Assembly: GCA_023228295.1 (NCBI GenBank)
Contig: JALOBP010000062.1
Span: 1-19,908, forward strand
Direction: 5' to 3'
DNA length: 19,908 nucleotides
Origin: Methanoregula sp.
GTDB lineage: Archaea; Halobacteriota; Methanomicrobia; Methanomicrobiales; Methanospirillaceae
Notes under the pieces: model-generated
Told to the model about the DNA's origin: nothing
The model's database searches: none
What the model saw: the letters and a program-made list of their open reading frames with translations, nothing else
Translations under genes and position numbers: made by a program
Shown: positions 14,090 to 19,908 of the stretch, piece after piece
Layout of the letters: each line of letters begins with the position of its first letter
Position numbering within the stretch: position 1 is the first letter of the stretch

Positions 14090-14269
14090 TCAAACCTTGA
14101 ATGAAACCTGGTCGCTTTCCTTCAGGACACGGCTGGCGCGTTTTTCAACAAGATCACGGACGGCTGCCCTTACAGCCTCTGATACATTGGGGTATTCCCC
14201 TGAATCAACCAACTGCTGGAGGAGGTTGATCTGCTGTTCTGGCAACCTGAGCGTGATTCTTTGCATCAT
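14090..14269 (-). CDS. CdrS-like ribbon-helix-helix regulator
   Basis: A 59-codon gene with the complete MetJ/Arc/CopG fold: the DNA-contacting strand MMQRITLRLPEQQ, helix A (INLLQQLVDSG), the turn EYPNVSEA and helix B (VRAAVRDLVEKRA). It lies immediately upstream of ftsZ2 (10 bases), and the end of the gene contributes to the ftsZ2 Shine-Dalgarno region. In haloarchaea the short RHH protein CdrS is encoded in an operon with ftsZ2 and controls division genes; size, fold and position all match here. Two adjacent ATG codons are possible starts (14269 or 14266). A cluster of TCTGAC/GTCAGA sites 14-75 bases upstream suggests autoregulation. Confidence 0.9.
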   Translation of the reverse strand: MMQRITLRLPEQQINLLQQLVDSGEYPNVSEAVRAAVRDLVEKRASRVLKESDQVSFKV

Positions 14270-14282
14270 CGTTTCTCACATT

Positions 14283-14343
14283 TCTGACATATGTCTGGCT
14301 TCTGTCATGCATATGTCAGACAAAGAGAATCCTTGTGTCTGAC
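14283..14343. promoter_or_regulatory. Repeat cluster, probable operator of the cdrS-ftsZ2 operon
   Basis: The 11-base string TCTGACATATG (14283-14293) is repeated in inverted form as CATATGTCAGA (14310-14320), and a third perfect half-site TCTGAC lies at 14338-14343. GTCAGAC (14315-14321) and GTCTGAC (14337-14343) form a second inverted pair. Near matches fill the gaps. The cluster lies between the start codon and the TATA boxes, in or next to the leader, a usual place for a ribbon-helix-helix repressor site. Confidence 0.65.
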
Positions 14344-14359
14344 TTAACCAGATGAAACA

Positions 14360-14383
14360 AAATATAACCTTGATGTATATAAA
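14360..14383. promoter_or_regulatory. TATA boxes, divergent cdrS-ftsZ2 / cobD region
   Basis: TATATAAA at 14376-14383 reads as TTTATATA on the minus strand and is a consensus archaeal TATA box either way. A second minus-strand box, TTATATTTT, lies at about 14360-14368. The predicted minus-strand starts near 14350 and 14337 would put the repeat cluster just downstream of the initiation site. On the plus strand it could serve cobD, although AAATTAAAG near 14432-14440 is a closer alternative. Confidence 0.55.
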
Positions 14384-14465
14384 CTTTCTTCTTTGCATCT
14401 TTGGAGCGTCTCACAACGCATTTATGACTCTAAATTAAAGTATTCTAGAAACGGAGCGGATTTTA

Positions 14466-15473
14466 GTGGTTGTTGACTTTCCCAAACGTATTATTCATGG
14501 TGGCACCGGAAAACTGCAGCGGGAAAAAACTAATAAATCCGTGCTGGATTTCAGCGCGAGTGTCAACCCGTTCCCCCCAAAAGTGGACTGGCACGCCGAT
14601 CCATCCGATCTGTCATATTACCCGGATGATACCTATAGCGAGCTTAAGGACCGGATCGGGAGTGTCTTTTCCCGCGATCCTGCCGAGATTTGCGTAGGTA
14701 ACGGATCCATCGAGATTATCCGGGTATTTTGTTCAGTCACGCTCGGGCGAACCTGCGGGAACGGGCGCTATTTTATTGAGCCGCCTACATTCGGGGAATA
14801 TGAACTCTCGGCCCGGCTTGCCGGAGCAGATCGTACCCCGGATGCGGATGCGGCAGATGTCTGTTTTGTCTGCAATCCCAATAACCCGACCGGGACTTTG
14901 CAGACAAAAAGCAATCTTATCACCCGGCTCGAGCGGGTGCGGCGCCACAGCGGGATCCTGTTCTGCGATGAAGCTTTCATTGGTCTTTCAGACCCTCAGC
15001 AGAGTCTTTCGGATATCCGGGATCCCCACCTGTTTGTCCTCCACTCCCTGACTAAATCATTTTCCGTGCCTGGACTGCGGATCGGTTTTGGTTTTGGTAA
15101 TCCCGATCTTATCGAGAAGATCGAGACGGCCCGGTCTCCCTGGTGTGTGAATGCATATGCAGAAACTTTTGCCCTTCAGGCGCTTCTGCATCTCGACGAT
15201 CTTGCTCAATCCCGGGCTGCTATCGGAAAAGAACGCGACCGGCTTGTATCCGGAATCACGAATCTGGGCCTTACCTGTCAGCCATCATCGGTAAATTATC
15301 TTCTCGTTGAATGCGGACGGAATGTTGGTCCCCTGTGCCAGGCCCTTGCCAGGAAAAATATTCTCGTCCGCGACTGCACCTCCTTTGGTCTTCCTGCCAG
15401 TATCCGTATCGCCGTAAGGACGCCTGACGAGAATTCACAGATGCTGGAGGCGCTGGCATCGTGCGTGCGCTGA
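14466..15473 (+). CDS. cobD: CobD-type aminotransferase (threonine-phosphate decarboxylase)
   Basis: This is a fold-type I PLP enzyme of 335 residues. It has the segment VCFVCNPNNPTGTL, the aspartate in LFCDEAFIGL, and the PLP lysine in HSLTKSFSVPGLRIGFGFG. The small size, the opening HGGTGKLQ and the FSASVNPFPP stretch are typical of CobD, which makes aminopropanol phosphate for the cobalamin nucleotide loop, and less like HisC. The cobY gene directly downstream, overlapping by 13 bases, supports the cobalamin assignment. The start is a GTG at 14466 with GGAG about 10 bases upstream. Methanogens need corrinoids for the Mtr methyltransferase. HisC activity cannot be excluded from sequence alone. 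Confidence 0.85.
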   Translation: MVVDFPKRIIHGGTGKLQREKTNKSVLDFSASVNPFPPKVDWHADPSDLSYYPDDTYSELKDRIGSVFSRDPAEICVGNGSIEIIRVFCSVTLGRTCGNGRYFIEPPTFGEYELSARLAGADRTPDADAADVCFVCNPNNPTGTLQTKSNLITRLERVRRHSGILFCDEAFIGLSDPQQSLSDIRDPHLFVLHSLTKSFSVPGLRIGFGFGNPDLIEKIETARSPWCVNAYAETFALQALLHLDDLAQSRAAIGKERDRLVSGITNLGLTCQPSSVNYLLVECGRNVGPLCQALARKNILVRDCTSFGLPASIRIAVRTPDENSQMLEALASCVR

Positions 15474-16054
15474 TCATGGCCGGCGGCGCGGGAAGCCGCC
15501 TTTCCCTGGGGGAAAAACCCCTTATCCCGGTATGCGGCCGGCCGATGATTGGATATGTCATCGACGCGTTCCGTCTGGCAGGATGCGAACCCGTGGTTGT
15601 TGCATCGCAAAAGACCTCAATGACCATGAACTGGTGCCGGGCACAGGGTATAACGGTTGCAAAGACCCGCGGCACAGGATTCATTGAAGACATGGTGGGA
15701 GCTGTCAATGACCTTGAAGAGACAGGGCCGGTCATCATCAGTGTTTCTGATATTCCCTGTATTATCCCGGAAATTATCACCTCCGTCATCGTCTCCTACC
15801 ATGCCTGCGGAAAGGATGCGTTGTCCACGTGGGTACCGGCCCGTCTGGTCAAATCCAGTCCGGGCGGTATGCCCTACCGGGAAACAATCGCCGGAACAGA
15901 ATCCTGCCCGGCCGGCCTCAATATCCTCCTGGGTGACGGCATTGATGAAGAGCAGGATGAATCAAAACTCCTGCTTGATGAGCCCCGGCTGGCCCTGAAT
16001 GTCAATACCCGGGAAGATCTTGCCCGGGCAGAATCATTCCTGAAATGTGCCTGA
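15461..16054 (+). CDS. cobY: Adenosylcobinamide-phosphate guanylyltransferase CobY
   Basis: CobY is the archaeal, non-orthologous replacement of bacterial CobU and activates adenosylcobinamide phosphate with GTP. The 197-residue product opens with the nucleotidyltransferase motif MRALIMAGGAGSRL, followed by KPLIPVCGRPMI (the second nucleotide-binding lysine region) and the SVSDIPCI metal-site segment. It ends LALNVNTREDLARAE, typical of MobA-like guanylyltransferases. It starts at a GTG inside the last codons of cobD with GGAGG about 10 bases before, so translation is coupled. MobA is the main alternative, but neighbour and length favour CobY. Confidence 0.9.
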   Translation: MRALIMAGGAGSRLSLGEKPLIPVCGRPMIGYVIDAFRLAGCEPVVVASQKTSMTMNWCRAQGITVAKTRGTGFIEDMVGAVNDLEETGPVIISVSDIPCIIPEIITSVIVSYHACGKDALSTWVPARLVKSSPGGMPYRETIAGTESCPAGLNILLGDGIDEEQDESKLLLDEPRLALNVNTREDLARAESFLKCA

Positions 16055-16148
16055 CTATTTTCTGACTGCGGTATAAATCTGCTCCGATACGTTTCATTTT
16101 GTGACAATCGTTGCAAAATACGGGCAATTCAGCCGTATTTCTGGACAA

Positions 16149-16159
16149 TGCATATAAAT
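16149..16159 (+). promoter_or_regulatory. TATA box deciding the start of the TIGR00300 gene
   Basis: GCATATAAATG at 16150-16160 is a near-consensus TATA box. Transcription should begin near 16180, after the ATG at 16158 and just before the ATG at 16185, so only the latter can be used from this promoter. Confidence 0.6.
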
Positions 16160-16184
16160 GTTGATCACCAAGATCAGTGGTACT

Positions 16185-17423
16185 ATGGGCGAATCGCAGG
16201 AGATAGAGCTGAAGGGTCACATCATCGACTCAGGGATCATGACCCAGCTCTTTGACCGGGTCATGGACATGGGCGGTAACTTCGAGATCCTTGTCTTTGA
16301 TATCGGCAAGAAGAAGACCGATCCGAGTTTTGCCCGCCTGCGGATCAATGCTTCGGGCAAGGAAAAACTGATGGCCATCCTTTCTGAAGTCCACCGTCTC
16401 GGAGCCCGCCCGGTCGAAGTCAAGGATGTCCACCTGGTTGCTGCTGATGCGGATTGCCATGTCCCCAAGGGGTTCTATACAACTTCCAACCACCCCACTC
16501 AAGTCAAGTACGGGGGGGAGTGGATAGATGTCGCCGCAATCGAGATGGATTTCCTTGTCGTAGTTGATCCGGTAAGAAAAACCGCAACTGCAAAAGCCTT
16601 AGGGAAAATCCAGAAAGGGGACCTTGTTGTTGTTGGTGAACAGGGAGTGAGTGTCATCTATCCTGAAAGGCCCCGGGAACAGAGCACGTTCGAGTTCATG
16701 CACGGGACGGTATCTTCCGAACGCCCCAGCGAGACCCTGATTGCCAAGATCGCAAAAGAGATCCTTGATATCCGTAAAAAAGGCGGAAAAATTGCGGTTG
16801 TTGGTGGACCGGCTATTATCCATACCGGCGCTGACAAAGCCCTTGCCGGCATGATCCACAACGGGTACGTCAATGTTCTCTTTGCCGGCAATGCCCTTGC
16901 GACCCATGATATCGAATACAACCTCTACGGCACTTCACTCGGGATGGATATTTCCACAGGTAATCCCGTAATGGGCGGGCATAAGCACCACATCTATGCT
17001 ATCAGCGAGATCATGCGGGCCGGATCCATTAAAAATGCAGTTGATACTGGTGTGATAACCGGCGGGATCATGTATGAATGTGTAAAGAATAATATTCCGT
17101 TCGTGCTTGCCGGTTCAATCCGCGATGACGGTCCGTTGCCGGATGTTATTCAGGATGTTATGCAGGCGCAGGATGCGATGCGAAAGCATATTGTGGGGTG
17201 CAGCATGGTGCTGATGATCGCAACTCTCCTCCACTCGATCGCTGTTGGCAACTGCCTGCCTTCGAACGTGAAGACCGTCTGCGTTGACATCAACCCTGCG
17301 CACCTCACCAAGCTGATGGACCGGGGCACCACGCAGGCAATCGGTATCGTATCCGATGCCGGGACGTTCCTGCCGCTTCTCGCCCGGCAGCTCGAGATCC
17401 AGGACCGCCTCCAGAAAAAATAA
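16185..17423 (+). CDS. TIGR00300 / LOR-SDH-domain enzyme, ornithine-cyclodeaminase-like
   Basis: The 412-residue product belongs to the archaeal TIGR00300 family, which shares a domain with bifunctional lysine-ketoglutarate reductase/saccharopine dehydrogenase. Recognisable stretches are IELKGHIIDSGIM at the start, HPTQVKYGGEWIDV, GGKIAVVGGPAIIHTGA and LFAGNALATHDIEYNLYGTS, followed by MGGHKHHIYAISEI. As I recall, a Methanococcus maripaludis member has ornithine cyclodeaminase activity (ornithine to proline plus ammonia) with bound NAD, giving methanogens a route to proline. I infer that role here without direct proof. The ATG at 16185 is chosen because the TATA box overlaps the earlier ATG at 16158. 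It converges on RaSEA with 6 bases between the stops. Confidence 0.88.
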   Translation: MGESQEIELKGHIIDSGIMTQLFDRVMDMGGNFEILVFDIGKKKTDPSFARLRINASGKEKLMAILSEVHRLGARPVEVKDVHLVAADADCHVPKGFYTTSNHPTQVKYGGEWIDVAAIEMDFLVVVDPVRKTATAKALGKIQKGDLVVVGEQGVSVIYPERPREQSTFEFMHGTVSSERPSETLIAKIAKEILDIRKKGGKIAVVGGPAIIHTGADKALAGMIHNGYVNVLFAGNALATHDIEYNLYGTSLGMDISTGNPVMGGHKHHIYAISEIMRAGSIKNAVDTGVITGGIMYECVKNNIPFVLAGSIRDDGPLPDVIQDVMQAQDAMRKHIVGCSMVLMIATLLHSIAVGNCLPSNVKTVCVDINPAHLTKLMDRGTTQAIGIVSDAGTFLPLLARQLEIQDRLQKK

Positions 17424-17432
17424 TTTTTTTTA
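17413..17432. terminator. Bidirectional oligo-T terminator
   Basis: AGAAAAAATAATTTTTTTTA spans the two convergent stop codons: an eight-T run (17424-17431) serves the plus-strand gene and a six-A run (17415-17420) gives six T on the minus strand for RaSEA. Both genes end in the same 20 bases. Confidence 0.6.
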
Positions 17433-18416
17433 CCGTGTCAGCGGCATACAATACGGTTTTTCTTCAGCAAGTACGCATTCCCATTCCTGTTTGCACCCGC
17501 AGTCAGTTTCCAGGAGGGCATTGATGAGATCCCGGTCCCCGCTGAGTGAGTAATCCCGGATCCCTTTGACCAGCTCGTAGTCGCATTTCCCGCAGTTATG
17601 CGTCCCGCGTTTCTGCCCCCCCCCAAGGGGGTCGCAGGTCATATGGACCGGTGCGCCGGCAAGCAGCGTGAGGACACTCCAGAGGTAAGGCGGGCGGTAA
17701 GCCCCCCTCTTCCAGTAAAACTCAAGTTCGGTATTCCGCTGGACCGTACAGGGGTTCATGGAAAACATATCTGCATGCGGTATTGTGTCCGAAATGGATG
17801 TTTTCATGTCTGATAACGCTTCTGCTTCTGTCAGGAAGAGCGGCTTGAAGAGGAAATAAGCTTTGACACCAGCACCGGCAGCATGCGCCCGCTGTGATGC
17901 TCCTTTGAAATCTGAAAACGTGAATCCCTTGTTGATACACTTTTCCCGGATGAGATCGCTGCTGGTTTCAAGCCCTATGGCACAATAGAGTGGGGTTTTC
18001 CATGTCCCGTCATCAAGGGCCTCGATGAACGGCCGGACCGTCTCTTCAAGGATATATTCCGGCCGGGTTTCAGCAATCACCAGTTTTCCCCGGAATGCCC
18101 CGGCAACATCGGCAAGGAATGCCGGGGGTACCTCAACCGGATCAAAAAAACTCCCCGATGTGAAGATCTTGACCATCCGGTATTCTGCCGGATCATACTC
18201 GTTCATCACCCATGCGAGTTGGGCCCTCATATGAGCGAGCAGTGTATCGCAGGACTCCGCATGGTAACGTTCGTGACGGTAACTGCACATACGGCAGGCT
18301 GCATAGGTGCACCCGCCACTCTTTACTATGATGGTGAGGCATTCCATGACCTCATCCTCGTACCGCTCTTTTCCCCGCCAAGAAGCCAGCGGTTTTTCCA
18401 TCCTGTCAGAAATCAT
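17430..18416 (-). CDS. Archaeosine biosynthesis radical SAM protein RaSEA
   Basis: RaSEA works with ArcS to form archaeosine at position 15 of archaeal tRNAs, by radical cleavage of a lysine-preQ0 adduct. With the start used here the product is 328 residues. The family opening EKPLASWRGKERYEDE is followed by the SAM-cluster cysteines C36, C41 and C44 (GGCTYAACRMCSY, spacing CX4CX2C). Further conserved segments are FTSGSFFDP, ETRPEYI and AIGLETSSDLIREKCINKGF. The C-terminal 80 residues hold at least seven more cysteines (HNCGKCDYELVKG, TDCGCKQEWEC), suggesting a second metal site. Starts at 18458 (GTG), 18422 and 18401 are alternatives; 18416 has AGTAGG at good spacing. arcS is not in the window. 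Confidence 0.88.
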   Translation of the reverse strand: MISDRMEKPLASWRGKERYEDEVMECLTIIVKSGGCTYAACRMCSYRHERYHAESCDTLLAHMRAQLAWVMNEYDPAEYRMVKIFTSGSFFDPVEVPPAFLADVAGAFRGKLVIAETRPEYILEETVRPFIEALDDGTWKTPLYCAIGLETSSDLIREKCINKGFTFSDFKGASQRAHAAGAGVKAYFLFKPLFLTEAEALSDMKTSISDTIPHADMFSMNPCTVQRNTELEFYWKRGAYRPPYLWSVLTLLAGAPVHMTCDPLGGGQKRGTHNCGKCDYELVKGIRDYSLSGDRDLINALLETDCGCKQEWECVLAEEKPYCMPLTR

Positions 18417-18816
18417 GAACATCCTACTAGTTGATCTGATAAAGGAATAATTGTTCACTGGTACTCATGGATTTTTTTTTCCCTTTTTTTCAAACTGCCG
18501 CTGCTTATTTTTTTATTTCTCACGGGCTGTAATTCATTACTGGCTCGTGAGGAAATATTTTACTGACCCCGGAGGATGTGATGGATTGAGCCGGTTTGGA
18601 TTTTTCACTCCCGCGGATAGTGCCGCAGGTCTTATGTCCGGTATAAAAAGAAATGGAGAGCATGGCACGATATGGTGGGACTGGCGGGCACCATGCCATT
18701 TAAGAGAACACTATTATATCTACACGCTCAACAATCCCGTAATGTTTAAGTGGCCGGGAAGATCTCCGATCGTACGCAAAAACGTTAAAAACGCATGGTT
18801 CAGCCGGGGGTAACAG
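18417..18816. other. Gene-free region upstream of the secreted protein
   Basis: A 120-residue plus-strand frame spans most of this stretch but lacks a Shine-Dalgarno and has an odd, Phe-rich beginning, so I reject it. Visible signals are GGTATAAAAAG near 18638-18648 and ATTATATC near 18713-18720, both TATA-like on the plus strand. An inverted repeat (ATGGTG near 18673, CACCAT near 18690) lies between them. A leader of 70-150 bases for the downstream gene is likely. Confidence 0.5.
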
Positions 18817-19602
18817 ATGAAAAAGATCATCCTGCTGGTGATTGGGCTTCTCTTTTTGCCGCATCTGGCATGTGCCTACCAGGTCAATATTGAAGCACCT
18901 GATACCCTGACCGTGGGAAAACCCCTTGTCGTAACCGGCACAACCACGTTTGGCATTGGCACACCTATCGATGTAGTGCTCTACTACCAGCTGACGACAA
19001 CGGAGCAGATACAACGGAAGATTGCCTATATCCAACCGGATAAGTCTTTCAAGGTGGTGTTCGATACAACCGGCCTGAAGACCGGTACCTATAAGGTCGA
19101 AGTCCCTACAAGTGGTATGAGCAGCAGTGCTGTTAATATGCGGGTGATCCAGCTGGTTGACCGGTCTGATGCACTCAGGGTATCAGCATCGCTCATCCAG
19201 CCGTTCTCGGGCAAGCTGTATGTTGCCGGCACGATCACGGGCGATGAGAATTCCGGCGTTCAGATCGAGGCTGTAGGCCCGGGCAACCAGATTATCTTTG
19301 GCCCCCGGTATGTGAACACGAATTACCAGGGTGACTTTTCTGTCGATATACCGGTCACTGAGTCCGGTAATTATGAGGTGAGTTTCACGGATGCCGGGGG
19401 GTATATCGGAGCAATGACCTTCACGGTAACCGGTACCCCTGCTGCCGCAGATACCCCGGTTGTAGAATTAATTCCAACTACCCCCGGTATCCCGGCTGTG
19501 AATACTGCTCCGGCACCTGCTGCAACGCAAGAGTCACCCCTGCTGCCCCTGCTGGGGATTATTGCAGTGGGCTTTGCGGCCCTTATCCCGGGAAGAGAAT
19601 AG
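18817..19602 (+). CDS. Secreted beta-sandwich protein with C-terminal membrane anchor
   Basis: The 261-residue product has a signal peptide (MKKIILLVIGLLFLPHLACA), then about 185 residues of strand-rich sequence that look like two Ig-like or carboxypeptidase-regulatory-like domains (VNIEAPDTLTVGKPLVVTGT and SGKLYVAGTITGDENSGVQI are their openings). A Pro/Thr/Ala-rich linker (about 210-240) follows, and the protein ends in a hydrophobic segment (SPLLPLLGIIAVGFAALI) closed by PGRE. This is the layout of a cell-surface protein held by a C-terminal helix, as in many methanogen envelope proteins; the tail is not a clear archaeosortase PGF signal. The function is unknown. GGGGTAA precedes the ATG at suitable distance for ribosome binding. 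Confidence 0.82.
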   Translation: MKKIILLVIGLLFLPHLACAYQVNIEAPDTLTVGKPLVVTGTTTFGIGTPIDVVLYYQLTTTEQIQRKIAYIQPDKSFKVVFDTTGLKTGTYKVEVPTSGMSSSAVNMRVIQLVDRSDALRVSASLIQPFSGKLYVAGTITGDENSGVQIEAVGPGNQIIFGPRYVNTNYQGDFSVDIPVTESGNYEVSFTDAGGYIGAMTFTVTGTPAAADTPVVELIPTTPGIPAVNTAPAPAATQESPLLPLLGIIAVGFAALIPGRE

Positions 19603-19737
19603 GTGTGGTGATGAACCCCGGCTGATAATGGTTGCCGGTTGTATGGTTGCGGGGACTATAGTAACATCATTTTCCCGTGCCGGTAAATTCCGATAAAGAA
19701 GCCTTTTTTACATCCGGACGCCAACATATGGAGCACG

Positions 19738-19822
19738 GCCGGGGTAGTCTAGTCCGGGAAGGCGGTAGCCTTGAAAGCTACTGGTGCCCTGCACCTCAAG
19801 AGTTCAAATCTCTTCCCCGGCG
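19738..19822 (+). tRNA. tRNA-Ser (anticodon UGA)
   Basis: The 85-base sequence folds as a class II tRNA. The acceptor stem is GCCGGGG/CCCCGGC with discriminator G, the anticodon stem is GTAGC/GCTAC, and the loop CTTGAAA carries TGA at 19772-19774. The long variable arm is GGTGC-CCT-GCACC and the T-arm is AAGAG-TTCAAAT-CTCTT. Long variable arm, UGA anticodon and discriminator G all indicate serine (UCA/UCG codons). There is no intron, and CCA is not encoded. A T/A-rich stretch about 30 bases upstream (CTTTTTTACA) may act as its promoter. Confidence 0.96.
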
Positions 19823-19908
19823 TAAAATCTGTTTTATCAGGCCTGATTCTTTCATTTCCTGTCGGGGCAATGCCAGTCCTGTAGGCATATCACTGTTTTT
19901 ATGTGGTT

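Noticed and set aside
16055..16157. Possible riboswitch or second small gene between cobY and the TIGR00300 gene, given the cobalamin context
   Set aside because: I see no cobalamin-riboswitch core or stable stem; only a promoter region is evident.
18451..18813. 120-residue plus-strand frame ending just before the secreted protein gene
   Set aside because: It has no Shine-Dalgarno, begins with a Phe-rich run caused by a T-tract, contains TATA-like elements of the next gene and has no recognisable domain. It also overlaps the start region of RaSEA.
1..19908. CRISPR arrays, insertion sequences, toxin-antitoxin or defence genes
   Set aside because: No regularly spaced repeats, transposase motifs or terminal inverted repeats were found. 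The ribbon-helix-helix gene could suggest an antitoxin, but its neighbour is FtsZ and no toxin is present.

Overview
The window looks like a stretch of chromosome from a methanogenic euryarchaeon, most likely Methanomicrobiales (a Methanoregula-like lineage is my best guess; I am confident of the order-level call, not the genus). The basis is the gene set: PCNA with the iron-sulfur primase subunit PriL, eS17, Alba, FtsZ of the FtsZ2 type with a ribbon-helix-helix partner, CobY (the archaeal cobinamide guanylyltransferase), the archaeosine enzyme RaSEA, DUF373 and COG1340 proteins, 2[4Fe-4S] ferredoxins, and TATA-box promoters with short or absent leaders. I see no insertion sequence, phage gene, CRISPR array or obvious transferred island; this is core chromosome.

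Layout. Left edge, minus strand: the first 85 codons of an unidentified protein that runs off the window (1-256), then moaA and rlmE as a pair. A divergent promoter near 2060 separates them from the plus-strand replication pair pcn-priL (TGATG overlap). A 58-residue two-helix membrane protein is encoded on the minus strand over the priL stop. The plus strand then carries an HD-domain protein, a stand-alone ThiN-like protein, rps17e, dapA, dapB, two tandem 57-residue ferredoxins, asd, albA and a secreted protein. dapA, dapB and asd are the shared early enzymes of the diaminopimelate/lysine route.

From 10.3 to 14.3 kb the minus strand carries a DUF373 membrane protein, a COG1340 coiled-coil protein, ftsZ2 and, directly upstream of ftsZ2, a 59-residue ribbon-helix-helix protein matching CdrS. 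Upstream of this division operon is a compact cluster of TCTGAC/GTCAGA repeats that looks like its own operator. The plus strand then has the cobalamin pair cobD-cobY and a TIGR00300 (ornithine-cyclodeaminase-like) enzyme, convergent with the archaeosine radical SAM protein RaSEA. The right edge has a secreted, C-terminally anchored protein and tRNA-Ser(UGA).

Four short genes (under 60 codons) and several start sites were set by hand from Shine-Dalgarno or TATA position. The points most worth a second look are the CdrS-FtsZ2 operator cluster, a histone-H1-like Lys/Ala/Pro tail on DapA, the tandem ferredoxin duplication with a relic of a further copy, and the gene-free 12.4-12.9 kb region holding a possible small transcript.
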